The position numbers and the translations under genes were made by a program. Positions 53,866 to 63,198 of a stretch of 64,000 nucleotides of DNA are shown here, piece by piece. Position 1 is the first letter of the stretch. Every line of letters begins with the position of its first letter. The stretch is from Deltaproteobacteria bacterium (GTDB taxonomy: Bacteria > Desulfobacterota > Desulfarculia > Desulfarculales > Desulfarculaceae), in contig JAHLLK010000009.1 of the NCBI GenBank assembly GCA_020444165.1, positions 62,001-126,000 of the forward strand. The letters are read 5' to 3'. Below the pieces are notes generated by a model. The model was not told where the DNA came from and did no database searches. It saw only the letters and a program-made list of their open reading frames with translations.

Positions 53866-55743
53866 ATGCACAAGACCTGGATCTGGGGGGTAATTTTACT
53901 GGCCGCCACCGCCCTTTTGTGGTGGGCGGCGCTGGCCTCGCCGGCCGCGGGCCTCCTGACCCGCGAGGCAGGGGCCCAGGGAGATTCCCGCTCGCTCTGG
54001 GGCGCGGCCCTGGCCACCCTGCTCCTCTGGGGAGGCGGGGCGCTCCTCTGGCGCCGGGCCCGGCAGGACCAAGCCCGCCTGGCCTCACTCCAGCAGCAGA
54101 ACCAGGCGCTCAGCCATCATCTCGCCCTTGCCGAAGCCGCCCGGGAGGCCCTGGCCGAGCGGGAAAGCTTCCTGCAAAGCGTGTTCGACGCCATACCCAA
54201 CGGCATCGCCGTGGTGGACGGCGCCCAGACGGTCACCCGGGTAAACCGCTGGCTGGAGAACCGCTTCGCCCCCTGGCGGCCCCTGGAGGGCAAATCCTGG
54301 CCCGCCATCCTGGCCGCGCGCGCCGGAGCAGCCCCGGACGGCCTGCCCACCGCGGCGGCGGAGGTGGCCTCCCAGGAGGTGGCCCAGACTCCCGAAGGCT
54401 GGCTGGAGGTCAGCAGCATTCCCCACCACGACCGCTACGGCGCCTTGCAGGGCGCCATCGCCTACGTCGCCGATATCACCGAGCGCAAGCATTCGCAAAA
54501 GGAGTTGGGAGAAAAGGCCACGGAGTTGGCCGCCACCAACCAAGAACTCACCCGCATGCAGACCATCCTGCAGGTCAGCCGGGACAAGTTGAAAGGCGTG
54601 TTCGACGCCCTGGGCGATCCCATCCTGTCCGTGGCGGCGGGGGGGAAGCTGGAGTCGCTCAACATGGCCGCGGCCAAGCTGGCCGGCCGCCATCCCCGCG
54701 AGCTGGTCGTCCTGACCGTGGGGCAATACCTGGACTTGGCCCATTTGCCGGCCAACACCCGCAAGGCCTGCCTGGAAACCCTGGATACGGCCCGGCGCCT
54801 GGACCAGCGCCAATGGCGGCTGGTGGAGAGCCCGGGCCCCCAAGGCGAGGTCTTTCACGAGCTGGTGGCCACCCCCGCCGGTGGCGGGGACCCCAACCAC
54901 CTGCTGACCATTTTGCACATCAGCGACGTCACCGCCTTCAAGCGCATGGAGGCCACCATCCGGCGCTATAGCGAGTCCCTGGAGGAAATGGTGGCCCAGC
55001 GCACCGCCGCCCTGGAAAACGCCAACCGGGAGCTGTTGAAGTTGGATCAGATGCGCCAGGATCTGACCAACATGGTGGTGCACGACATGAAAAGCCCCCT
55101 GGCCGAGCTGATGGGCAATCTGGACCTGCTCACCTACAGCCTGGAGAGCCCGGCAGACCGGGAGATCCTGGACATGGCCATCATGGGGAGCGATGACCTG
55201 CTCCGCATGATCATGAACCTCCTGGATATCGGCCGCCTGGAGGAAAACCGGCTGCAAGTGAACCTGGAGGAGCTTTCCTGGCCGGAGTTGGCCGCGGAGC
55301 TGCAAGGCAAATTCCGGACCCTGACCCGGCTCATGGGCCTGGAGGTGCGGCTGGTGGACCACCTGGCGCGGAGTTTTGCGGCTGACCGGGGGCTGATCTT
55401 CCGGGTCTTGCAGAACCTGTTCTCCAACGCCTTGGAACACACCCCGACCGGCGGGGTGGTCACCCTGGACGCGGCGCCGGGCGAAGAGGGAGGCGTGGTG
55501 CTGAGCGTGACCGATACCGGCCGGGGGATTCCGGAGCACGCGCATCATTTGATCTTCGAGAAATTCACCCAGGCCGACTCCTCCCAGGGCCCCCGCACCA
55601 GCACCGGTCTGGGGCTCAGCTTTTGTCGACTGGCGGTGGAGGCCCACGGCGGGCGGATTTGGTTCCATAGCCGCGAGGGCGAAGGCGCGGTATTCCGGGT
55701 GTGGCTGCCGGACCTTTCCATCGACAGGGCGGCCTTCCCATAG
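53866..55743 (+). CDS. Membrane PAS-sensor histidine kinase
   Basis: The 625-residue kinase has two N-terminal membrane segments (about 5-25 and 45-62), a short coiled region, two PAS domains (about 100-210 and 240-370), HisKA with VVHDMKSPLAELMGN (phospho-His) and a HATPase domain (NLFSNALEHTPTGG, DTGRGIPE, STGLGLSFCRLAV). The signal is unknown. The receiver-TPR gene follows 93 bp later and may be its partner. Confidence 0.93.
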   Translation: MHKTWIWGVILLAATALLWWAALASPAAGLLTREAGAQGDSRSLWGAALATLLLWGGGALLWRRARQDQARLASLQQQNQALSHHLALAEAAREALAERESFLQSVFDAIPNGIAVVDGAQTVTRVNRWLENRFAPWRPLEGKSWPAILAARAGAAPDGLPTAAAEVASQEVAQTPEGWLEVSSIPHHDRYGALQGAIAYVADITERKHSQKELGEKATELAATNQELTRMQTILQVSRDKLKGVFDALGDPILSVAAGGKLESLNMAAAKLAGRHPRELVVLTVGQYLDLAHLPANTRKACLETLDTARRLDQRQWRLVESPGPQGEVFHELVATPAGGGDPNHLLTILHISDVTAFKRMEATIRRYSESLEEMVAQRTAALENANRELLKLDQMRQDLTNMVVHDMKSPLAELMGNLDLLTYSLESPADREILDMAIMGSDDLLRMIMNLLDIGRLEENRLQVNLEELSWPELAAELQGKFRTLTRLMGLEVRLVDHLARSFAADRGLIFRVLQNLFSNALEHTPTGGVVTLDAAPGEEGGVVLSVTDTGRGIPEHAHHLIFEKFTQADSSQGPRTSTGLGLSFCRLAVEAHGGRIWFHSREGEGAVFRVWLPDLSIDRAAFP

Positions 55744-55836
55744 TAAAAGTTATATGGTTTGGAACCTATTTGCCAAACTGGGTTCCGGCCAAATCTTCTT
55801 TCCCTTACCGGCTTGAACGCCCAGGAATGTTACAGC

Positions 55837-57000
55837 ATGACTAATCACCCCAAGTTCAAAAACATGTCCGTTTTGGTCGCGGATGATGTTTTCAAAATGC
55901 GCAATCTGATAAAGGTCATGTTGCGCCAAATGGGATTCTCCACCTTCTTCGAAGCCGGGGACGGTTTGGAGGCGGTGCAGATCCTGAGCCGCCAGAACGT
56001 GGATCTCATCCTCTGCGATTGGAACATGCCCAAGATGAAGGGCATTGACGTGTTGAAGTTCGTGCGCTCCAACCCGAACCTGGAGCAGCTGCCCTTCATC
56101 ATGATCACCGGCGAGATGACTGAAGCGGTGGTGGCCGAAGCGGCCGAGACAGAAGTCGACGACTACGTGGTGAAGCCCTTCACCCTGGAGCACCTGAAAA
56201 ACAAACTCACCCGGGTGGTGGACATTCATGGCGAGGTCAGACAAATTGAAGAGCATTTGGGGCGCGGCCGGGCCTACATCGCCACCAAGCAGTTCGCCGA
56301 GGCCAAGAACGAGTTCAAGGCCGCCCTGGCCGTGAACCCCAAAAGTCCCCGCACCCTCCTGGAGATCGGCCGTCTGTACGAGCAGACCGGCAACGACGTC
56401 CAAGCCAAGGCCTATTATCAGCGGGCCGTGGACCTCTCCCCCAAGTTCGTCAAGGCCATCGACGCCTTGGCCAATCTCTGTTTCACCTTGGGCGATATCC
56501 AGGGTCAAGCCACCCTGCTGGAGCAGGCCATAAAGATCAGTCCCCGCAATCTGGAGAGAAGGTTCATGCTCGGCCAGTCATTTATCAAAAGCGGCCGCTC
56601 CGATGACGCCAAGGCCTTGTTCGGCCGTATTCTGAGTGAAGCCACCAAGCAATACGCCGACATCGTGGAACGGGTGGGCGACGCCCTCTTGGAACTGGAA
56701 GCCTATGACGAGGCGGAGAAGGCCTACCAGAAGGCCCTGGACTCCAACCCCGACAGCCTGCACACTTACAACCAGCTGGGCATCGCCTTCCGCAAACAGG
56801 GCAAAACCGAGGAGGCCATTGCCAACTATCTGCGCGCCTTGGCCATCTCCCCCCAGGACGAAAACCTGCACTACAACCTGGCCCGCGCCTACTCCGAAGG
56901 CAAGCACCTGGACCAGGCCCGCAACACCCTGGAAAAGGCCTTGAAGATCAACCCCCACTTCCGGGAAGCCAAGGAGCTTTTGCAGGCCATACGGGGCTGA
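55837..57000 (+). CDS. Response regulator with TPR repeats
   Basis: From ATG 55837 the protein has 387 residues: a CheY-like receiver (about 8-130; VLVADDVFKMRNLIKVML, phospho-acceptor in LILCDWNMPKMKG, Lys in VVKPFT) followed by about six TPR motifs (from about 140; AKNEFKAALAVNPKSPRTLL, AEKAYQKALDSNPDS, AIANYLRALAISPQDE). TPRs provide protein-protein docking, so output is likely by a partner protein rather than DNA. It probably belongs with the upstream kinase. Confidence 0.92.
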   Translation: MTNHPKFKNMSVLVADDVFKMRNLIKVMLRQMGFSTFFEAGDGLEAVQILSRQNVDLILCDWNMPKMKGIDVLKFVRSNPNLEQLPFIMITGEMTEAVVAEAAETEVDDYVVKPFTLEHLKNKLTRVVDIHGEVRQIEEHLGRGRAYIATKQFAEAKNEFKAALAVNPKSPRTLLEIGRLYEQTGNDVQAKAYYQRAVDLSPKFVKAIDALANLCFTLGDIQGQATLLEQAIKISPRNLERRFMLGQSFIKSGRSDDAKALFGRILSEATKQYADIVERVGDALLELEAYDEAEKAYQKALDSNPDSLHTYNQLGIAFRKQGKTEEAIANYLRALAISPQDENLHYNLARAYSEGKHLDQARNTLEKALKINPHFREAKELLQAIRG

Positions 57001-57038
57001 GGCCGGCGGTCCGGCCCATCCCTCGCCAAGGGAGGATC

Positions 57039-57362
57039 ATGGTATTTGACGGTGTAGGCACCGTGATGCAAAAGGCCCAGGCCATCGGGGCCCGGGTGCA
57101 TTTTGCCGATGGAGTGAAGGCCGAGCTGTACCCCAGGCTCAAGGTGTTCCGCATCACCGCTCCCTCGGGCCACACCTGCTCCTTGAAAAGCGTGGAGGGC
57201 GCGCCCTACCTGGCTTCGTTGTGCCAGGACGCCAGCGTGGGCCAGACCTTTGAGCGGGAGCTGGACCTGAGGCTCACGGAGACCCTGGGCCCGCCGGTGC
57301 CCCATCCCCCCCGGCCCCTGCCGGTCATCAAGGAAGTGCACCTGGTGGACCGCTACCTCTGA
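57039..57362 (+). CDS. Small protein of unknown function
   Basis: The 107-residue protein has a clear ribosome-binding site (GGGAGGATC before ATG 57039) and normal codon use. It begins with VFDGVGTVMQKAQAIGARV and has a Pro-rich segment (GPPVPHPPRPLP) near the end. No known domain is recognised. It lies 38 bp after the receiver-TPR gene and may be part of that unit. Confidence 0.65.
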   Translation: MVFDGVGTVMQKAQAIGARVHFADGVKAELYPRLKVFRITAPSGHTCSLKSVEGAPYLASLCQDASVGQTFERELDLRLTETLGPPVPHPPRPLPVIKEVHLVDRYL

Positions 57363-57677
57363 GCAGAGCCACCGCCCCCACCGTGGGGGCCGCTCCCCCG
57401 ATCCCGGCCGGTTTACCCCACCTCATTATCCTTGGTTTCCCGTGGGTTAGCTGGGGGGGCACACCCCGCTCCCGGCGTAAATTTTCTTGCTCCGGACAGC
57501 CTCTGGGTTACACTAGAATGAGGTCGGTGCCCGCGGGGAGCCGGCCCCTGGTGCGCTCGGGGGGTAACTTGCGATCCCCCCGGCCGGGCAGCCGCGGACC
57601 GGCGCGGCGCGGGGGCGACGCCCCCCAGCGGGGACCCACCTGGTGAGGGGAACACAGTTACGCTTAAGGATGGGATA
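57363..57677 (+). other. Spacer with promoter and GC-rich leader before the arsenosugar pair
   Basis: No gene is present. The promoter 57487-57514 starts a about 155-nt GC-rich leader with a strong stem around GGGGGG/CCCCCC (about 57559-57581). The leader resembles the one at 52791-52996 in its start (TACACT then ATGAGG), but I recognise no riboswitch class. Confidence 0.5.
57487..57514 (+). promoter_or_regulatory. Promoter-like pair before the peroxidase-like/arsS genes
   Basis: TTGCTC (57487-57492) and TACACT (57509-57514) are 16 bp apart, a moderate sigma-70 match. Confidence 0.45.
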
Positions 57678-58010
57678 ATGAGTGAATACTACGAGCGGCA
57701 AGACCTGCCGCGTTTCGCAGAAATCGGCAAGGATGCTCCGGAGTTGGCGGATAAATTTTTCTCCTACTACCAGGCGGTTTTCGCCGAGGGAGAACTGACC
57801 GAGCGGGAAAAGTCCCTGATCGCGCTGGCCGTGGCCCATGTGGTGCAGTGCCCTTATTGCATAGAAGCCTACACCACCGCCTGCCTGGAAAAGGGCTCCA
57901 GTCTGGGCGAGATGACCGAGGCGGTGCACGTTGCTGTGGCCATCCGGGGAGGGGCCTCCCTGGTGCACGGCATGCAGATGCGCAAGCTGGCGGAGAAGAT
58001 GTCCCTGTAG
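57678..58010 (+). CDS. Alkylhydroperoxidase/carboxymuconolactone decarboxylase-like protein of the arsenosugar type
   Basis: The 110-residue protein has the AhpD-type core with VQCPYCIEAYTTACLEKG (CXXC) and HVAVAIRGGASLVHGMQM. It resembles the peroxidase-like partner usually encoded beside ArsS (TIGR04169 type). The CXXC could do thiol redox chemistry. It has a good AAGGATGGGA-type site and precedes arsS by about 200 bp. Role in arsenosugar formation is inferred from the neighbour. Confidence 0.87.
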   Translation: MSEYYERQDLPRFAEIGKDAPELADKFFSYYQAVFAEGELTEREKSLIALAVAHVVQCPYCIEAYTTACLEKGSSLGEMTEAVHVAVAIRGGASLVHGMQMRKLAEKMSL

Positions 58011-58206
58011 CCCGGGCTGGCCGGCCGGCTCATCGGCTCGGGCGCGCCGGGAAAGGCTCCCCGGCAATGCCCTACCAGCCTGCTCGGCAAAAAATGAAAC
58101 GACGGGCCCAGATTCTCGGCCCAACCGGTTGGTGACCGCTTATCATGGAAAACAGACCGGGAGGCCCGGCGCCACCACTTGTCGGAGCTGGATCGCGAGC
58201 TGCCCT

Positions 58207-59160
58207 GTGCAATCTTTCGCTCAAACCTTAGCTCATAACGGCTTGGAGCTAACCCGGGACCGGACCGAGATTTTGCAGGTCAACGTGGGCCTGGCCTGCA
58301 ACCAGGCCTGCCGGCACTGCCACCTGGAAGCCGGCCCCTTCCGCCGGGAGATGATGGACCAGGCCACCGCGCGGGAAGTGGCGGCCTATGCCGAACGCGG
58401 CGGGTTCACCTCGGTGGACATCACCGGCGGCGCGCCGGAGTTGAATCCCCATACCCTGGAGTTGGTGGAGGCGGTGAGTCGCGGGGGGCGGCGCACCCTG
58501 TTCCGGGCCAACCTCACCGAGCTGGCTAGCGGCCGCTACGGGGAGCTGTTGGAGCTCCTGGTGGCCCGCCGGGTGGTGATCATGGCCTCGTTCCCCTCCC
58601 TGAACCAGGGTCAGACCGAGGCCCAGCGGGGCGCGGGGGTTTATGACCGCTCGGTACAGACCCTGCGCCTCTTGAACGACCTGGGGTATGGCCAGGAAGG
58701 CAGCGGTCTGGAATTGAACCTCATCTCCAATCCCGCGGGCGCCTTCATGCCCCCGGGGCAGGCCGCCACCCAGGAGCGCTTCCGCCGCGAGTTGGCCCGC
58801 AAATGGGGCCTGGCCTTCAACAACCTCTACACCTTTGCCAACGTGCCGCTGGGCCGCTTCCGCGCCTGGTTGGTGGCCAAGGGAGGTTATGAGGCCTACC
58901 TGGGCAAGCTGGCCGGGGCCTTCAACCCCTGCGCTCTGGCCGGCGTGATGTGCCGCAGCCTGGTCTCGATCAACTGGGAAGGCCACCTGTATGACTGCGA
59001 TTTCAACCTGGCCGCGGGCCTGCCCCTGGGGGGCCGCCGCCAGCATGTGCGCGAGATGGCCGGCCCGCCGGCCGCGGGCGCGCGCATCGCGATCTCCGAG
59101 CATTGCTACAGTTGCACCGCGGGAGCCGGTTTCACTTGAGGCGGAGCCATTTCGGCCTGA
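58207..59160 (+). CDS. arsS: Arsenosugar biosynthesis radical SAM protein ArsS, probable selenoprotein with in-frame UGA
   Basis: The start is placed at GTG 58207. The radical SAM motif is C31, C35, C38 (ACNQACRHCHLEAGP), with ITGGAPELNPH and the C-terminal Cys-rich HCYSCTAGAGFT. The plain frame stops at TGA 59137-59139, but reading it as selenocysteine (residue 311) continues UGGAISA to TGA 59158-59160, as in the known ArsS ending CTAGAGSSU/C-GG. A hairpin GGCCTG/CAGGCC (59154-59169) with loop AGTT puts the loop G 22 nt after the UGA, as expected for a bacterial SECIS. If Sec is not inserted, a slightly shortened enzyme results. Confidence 0.85.
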
Positions 59161-59169
59161 GTTCAGGCC
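59154..59169 (+). promoter_or_regulatory. Bacterial SECIS-like hairpin after the arsS UGA
   Basis: GGCCTG (59154-59159) and CAGGCC (59164-59169) form a 6-bp stem with loop AGTT. Distance from UGA to the loop G is 22 nt, within the range described for bacterial SECIS elements. Confidence 0.6.
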
Positions 59170-59242
59170 TTCTTTCGCCTGACGGAGACAGGCTGGACCA
59201 GGCCAGCCCTTCTCCCCCACGCCAGAACAGGGAGCCTCAGCC

Positions 59243-59959
59243 ATGGCATCGCGCAGCGATGAATTCAAGCGTCAGGCCGCCGAGGCGGCATTGGATTACG
59301 TGGAATCCGGCATGGTGGTGGGTTTGGGTTCCGGTTCCACTTCCCTGTTCATGTTGGAGGGCTTGGCCCAGCGGCTGGCGGACGGCCGCCTGGTGGGGGT
59401 GCAGGGAGTGCCCAGTTCCCGCGAGGTGGAGGAGGCGGCCCGGGAGTTGGGAGTGCCTCTCACCAGCCTGGAACTGCATCCCTGGTTGGACCTGACCATC
59501 GACGGCGCCGATGAGGTGGACCCCCGTCTGAACCTCATCAAGGGCCACGGCGGGGCGCTGTTGCGGGAAAAGATCGTGGCCCAGGCTTCCCGCCGGGAGA
59601 TCATCATCGTGGACGAGTCCAAGCTCTCCTCCCGTCTGGGGGAGCGCTGGGCCGTGCCGGTGGAGGTGGCGCCCTTTGGCTGGCGCAGCCAGGCCTTGTT
59701 CCTGGAGAGCTTGGGCGCCCAGGTCATGCCCCGCCAAACCGCCCAGGGCCGCTGGTACCAGACCGACAACTACAACTACATCCTGGACTGCACCTTCGGC
59801 CCCCTGGACGATCCCGGGAACCTGGCCCACCGGCTGGACGCCCGGGGCGGCATCCTGGAGCACGGCCTGTTCCTGGGCCTCACCGACCTGGTGGTGGTGG
59901 CCGGCGGCCAGGGCATCATGCGCATGCAAAACGACGAGGAGGGGGGGGTGTGGTGCTGA
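59243..59959 (+). CDS. rpiA: Ribose-5-phosphate isomerase A
   Basis: The 238-residue enzyme has VVGLGSGSTSLFMLEGLAQR, the catalytic loop DGADEVDPRLNLIKGHGGALL and ESKLSSRLGERWAVPVEV, diagnostic of RpiA. It interconverts ribose 5-phosphate and ribulose 5-phosphate. The DUF547 gene starts inside its end (10-bp overlap). Confidence 0.97.
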   Translation: MASRSDEFKRQAAEAALDYVESGMVVGLGSGSTSLFMLEGLAQRLADGRLVGVQGVPSSREVEEAARELGVPLTSLELHPWLDLTIDGADEVDPRLNLIKGHGGALLREKIVAQASRREIIIVDESKLSSRLGERWAVPVEVAPFGWRSQALFLESLGAQVMPRQTAQGRWYQTDNYNYILDCTFGPLDDPGNLAHRLDARGGILEHGLFLGLTDLVVVAGGQGIMRMQNDEEGGVWC

Positions 59960-60756
59960 GGACCCGGCTCCGCCCGCCCGGCCGTGGCCCCGCAGCACGG
60001 CGCCTGGCCGGAGCCGTGCTGGTCCTCGGCTTGCTCTGGGCTTTGGCCGCGGCCGCCGCCGGGTCGACCCCCGCCGCTCCGCCCCCGGTGGACTACCGGA
60101 TTTACGCCGGGCTCCTGGCCCGCCACGTACAGGACGGGGTGGTGGATTATGCCGGTTTCAAGAAAGAGGAACCCCTGCTGGACCGCTTCCTGGCCCAACT
60201 GGCCGGCCTGGACGCCTCCCAGTTGAGCCGCGCGGAGCGCTTCGCCTTTTACATCAACGCCTACAACGCCTGGACCATCAAGCTGATCCTCACCGCCTAC
60301 CCCGGGGTCAGCTCCATCAAGGACCTGGGCAGCCTGTTCTCCAGCCCCTGGAAAAAGGAGTTCGTCCACCTGGACGGCCAGATCATGAGCCTGGATCACC
60401 TGGAGCACGACATCCTGCGGCCCCAGTTCGCCGACCCCCGGGTGCATTTCGCCATCAACTGCGCCTCCCGCAGCTGCCCTCCCCTGCGCTCCGAGCCCTA
60501 CCAGGGGGCCAAGCTGGACCAACAGCTCGATGACCAGGTGCGGCGTTTTCTGAACGATCCCCAGAACGTCCGCCTGGAGGGCAACGTCCTGTACGTCAGT
60601 TCCATTTTCAAATGGTACGGCGGTGACTTCCGCGACGATCCCCTGGGTTTCATCCAGCGCTACGCCCAGGGTGAACTGAAAGAGCGGCTGGCCGCCCCCA
60701 AGGGTGAGTTGGAAATCGCTTATCTGGACTACGATTGGTCGTTGAATGGGAAGTAG
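59950..60756 (+). CDS. Exported DUF547 protein
   Basis: The 268-residue protein starts at GTG 59950, overlapping rpiA, with a G-rich ribosome-binding stretch. It has a signal peptide (AGAVLVLGLLWALAAAAAG) and a DUF547 domain with AFYINAYNAWTIKLIL, HFAINCASRSCPPLRSE and SSIFKWYGGDF, a cysteine-peptidase-like core (conserved Cys and His). Biochemical function is not established. Confidence 0.88.
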   Translation: MVLRTRLRPPGRGPAARRLAGAVLVLGLLWALAAAAAGSTPAAPPPVDYRIYAGLLARHVQDGVVDYAGFKKEEPLLDRFLAQLAGLDASQLSRAERFAFYINAYNAWTIKLILTAYPGVSSIKDLGSLFSSPWKKEFVHLDGQIMSLDHLEHDILRPQFADPRVHFAINCASRSCPPLRSEPYQGAKLDQQLDDQVRRFLNDPQNVRLEGNVLYVSSIFKWYGGDFRDDPLGFIQRYAQGELKERLAAPKGELEIAYLDYDWSLNGK

Positions 60757-60801
60757 CTCCCGGCTCCCCGCTCCGTCCCACCCGCACGGACAAGGAATCG
60801 C

Positions 60802-61518
60802 ATGACCAAAAAATTGCTACTAATCGGGGCGGTGCTGGCGGTCATCGCGGTTTTCTGGGCCTTGGGTCTGCACCGCTATCTGAGCCTGGACTATTTGAAA
60901 GCGTCCCGGGAACAGTTCGCCGCCCTGTATGCGGCCCACCCTTTCCTGGTGGTGGGAGCCTACTTCCTGATCTACGTGACCGTGACCGCCCTTTCCCTGC
61001 CCGGCGCCGTGGTCATGACCCTGGCCGGCGGGGCCCTGTTCGGCTTCTGGGTGGGCACCCTGGTCATCTCCTTTGCCAGCACCCTGGGCGCCACCCTGGC
61101 CTGCTTTTTCGCGCGCTTCATCCTGCGGGACTGGGTGCAGAACCGTTTCGGCGCCAAACTGGCCGCCATCAACCGGGGAGTGGAGAACGAGGGGGCCTTT
61201 TACCTGTTCACCCTGCGGCTGGTGCCCTTGTTCCCCTTTTTCGTGATCAACCTGCTGATGGGCCTCACCCGCCTGCCGCTCTTGACCTATTACTGGGTCT
61301 CCCAGTTGGGCATGCTGCCCGGCACCATGGTGTACGTCAACGCCGGCCGGGCCCTGGGGGAGATCGAGTCCCCGGCGGGCATCCTGTCCCCCGGCCTGTT
61401 GATCTCCTTCGCCATCCTGGGCCTGTTCCCCCTGGGGGTGAAAAAAACCCTGGCCTGGTACCGCCGGCGCACCAACCGGCCGGCGGTGATCCGGAAAAAC
61501 GAGGATAACCATGGCTAA
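60802..61518 (+). CDS. TVP38/TMEM64-family membrane protein
   Basis: The 238-residue protein has about five membrane helices and the VTT/SNARE-associated domain (ALSLPGAVVMTLAGGALFGF, RLVPLFPFFVINLLMG). Members are DedA-like proteins possibly involved in lipid translocation. The next gene, a flavin disulfide reductase, overlaps it by 8 bp; this pair is common in bacteria. Confidence 0.9.
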   Translation: MTKKLLLIGAVLAVIAVFWALGLHRYLSLDYLKASREQFAALYAAHPFLVVGAYFLIYVTVTALSLPGAVVMTLAGGALFGFWVGTLVISFASTLGATLACFFARFILRDWVQNRFGAKLAAINRGVENEGAFYLFTLRLVPLFPFFVINLLMGLTRLPLLTYYWVSQLGMLPGTMVYVNAGRALGEIESPAGILSPGLLISFAILGLFPLGVKKTLAWYRRRTNRPAVIRKNEDNHG

Positions 61519-62977
61519 ATACGACTACGACCTGGCCATCATCGGGGCTGGCTCGGCCGGCCTCACCGTGGCCGCCGGGGCCGCCCAGCTGGGGGCCAAG
61601 ACCCTGTTGATCGAGAAGGAGAAACACCTGGGCGGCGATTGCCTGCACTATGGCTGCGTGCCCAGCAAGACCCTGATCCACATCGCCCGGGTGCGCCATC
61701 TCATGCAGACCGCGGGAGATCAGGGCCTGCCCGCGGTGGAGCTGCCGCCGGTGGACTTCCGCTTGGTGTCGGGCCGCATCAAGGAGGTCATCGGCGCCAT
61801 CCAGGCGGGTGACTCGGTGCAGCGCTTCTGCTCCCTGGGGGCCCAGGTGGAGTTCGGCAGCCCGCGCTTTGTGGATGACCACGCGGTGGACCTGGGCGGC
61901 CGGACCGTCAGCGCCAGGCAATGGGTGCTGGCCACCGGCTCCAGCCCTTCCCTGCCGCCGGTGCCGGGCCTGCACGGCATCGCTCCCCTGACCAACCGGG
62001 AGATCTTCTACCTGGACCGCCTGCCCGCCTCGCTTCTGGTGCTGGGGGCCGGTCCCATCGCCATCGAGATGGCCCAGGCCTTCAACCGCCTGGGCGCCAA
62101 GGTCACCGTGGTGCAGCGGAGTGGGCAGATCCTCTCCAAGGAGGACGCGGACTTGGCCGGGGTGGCCCAGGAAATCCTGGCCCGGGAGGGCGTGGGGTTC
62201 CTTATGAACACCAAGGCCGAGAGCGTGGTGGAGGCCGACGGGCAAAAACAGCTTACCGTGGTTCGCCAGGACGGGACCCGCGAAGTCCTGACCGCCGAAC
62301 AGATCCTCGTGGCCTTGGGCCACGCGCCCAACGTGGCCGGCCTGGACCTGGAAAAGGCGGGAGTGGAGTTCAGCCCCCGGGGGATCAAGGTGGATGAGCG
62401 GCTCCGCACGAGCCAGAAGCACATCTACGCGGCCGGTGACTGCATCGGGGCTTACCTCTTCACCCATGCCGCGGGATACGAGGGCGGGGTGGTGGTGGCC
62501 AACGCCATCTTCCACCTGCCTCGCAAAACCGACTACACCTGGCTCCCCTGGTGCACCTACTGCGAACCGGAGCTGGCCTCCCTCGGGATGAACGAGAAGC
62601 GGGCCCGGGAAGCGGGGGTGCCCTACACCGTGTGGAGCGAGGATTTTGCCCACAACGACCGCAGCCTCACCGAGGGCTTCCGCGAAGGCCGCTTGAAGAT
62701 GCTGTTGGATGACAAGGAGCGGATCATCGGGGTGCAGATCCTGGGCCCCCACGCCGGGGAGCTGTTGAACGAGTGGGTGGCCGTGGTGCAGGGCGGCGTG
62801 AAGCTCTCCACCCTGGCCGGGGCCATGCACCCCTACCCCACCCTGGGCGAAATCAGCAAGAAGACGGCCGGCGGACCCCTGGCGGCCAAGCTGTTCTCCT
62901 CCACGGTGAAAAAAGGCTTGCAGCTTTTCTTCAGCACCCGGGGCCGGGCCTGCTCCCTGCCCCCGGATCTGCCGTAG
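61511..62977 (+). CDS. Flavin disulfide oxidoreductase (dihydrolipoamide dehydrogenase/MerA-like)
   Basis: The 488-residue protein has the FAD motif AIIGAGSAGLTVAAGAA, redox-active cysteines in GGDCLHYGCVPSKTLI, the NAD(P) motif LVLGAGPIAIEMAQAF, IYAAGDCIGAYLF and a C-terminal HPYPTLGE (His-Glu). It belongs to the Lpd/mercuric reductase family but is encoded beside a TVP38 protein rather than a 2-oxoacid dehydrogenase, so the true substrate is unknown. It has no extra N-terminal metal-binding domain. Confidence 0.92.
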   Translation: MAKYDYDLAIIGAGSAGLTVAAGAAQLGAKTLLIEKEKHLGGDCLHYGCVPSKTLIHIARVRHLMQTAGDQGLPAVELPPVDFRLVSGRIKEVIGAIQAGDSVQRFCSLGAQVEFGSPRFVDDHAVDLGGRTVSARQWVLATGSSPSLPPVPGLHGIAPLTNREIFYLDRLPASLLVLGAGPIAIEMAQAFNRLGAKVTVVQRSGQILSKEDADLAGVAQEILAREGVGFLMNTKAESVVEADGQKQLTVVRQDGTREVLTAEQILVALGHAPNVAGLDLEKAGVEFSPRGIKVDERLRTSQKHIYAAGDCIGAYLFTHAAGYEGGVVVANAIFHLPRKTDYTWLPWCTYCEPELASLGMNEKRAREAGVPYTVWSEDFAHNDRSLTEGFREGRLKMLLDDKERIIGVQILGPHAGELLNEWVAVVQGGVKLSTLAGAMHPYPTLGEISKKTAGGPLAAKLFSSTVKKGLQLFFSTRGRACSLPPDLP

Positions 62978-63198
62978 TCCCCCGGGCCCCGGGGCCTGCC
63001 GTAGGCCCCCGGCCACCGGCTCCCGCTCCCGACCCAGTTCGGCCCGCCGCGGAATTTGCCGCGGTGGGCCTTCGCGCCTCCCGGCCAGCCGCCGTAACCT
63101 CGCGCAGAATCAGCTTGACTGGCCCAACCCCGCAAATTGACAATGGCGGAGGACTGCCCCCAGTCTCCCAACCACGCCAAAATAGCGAGAGGTCTCCC

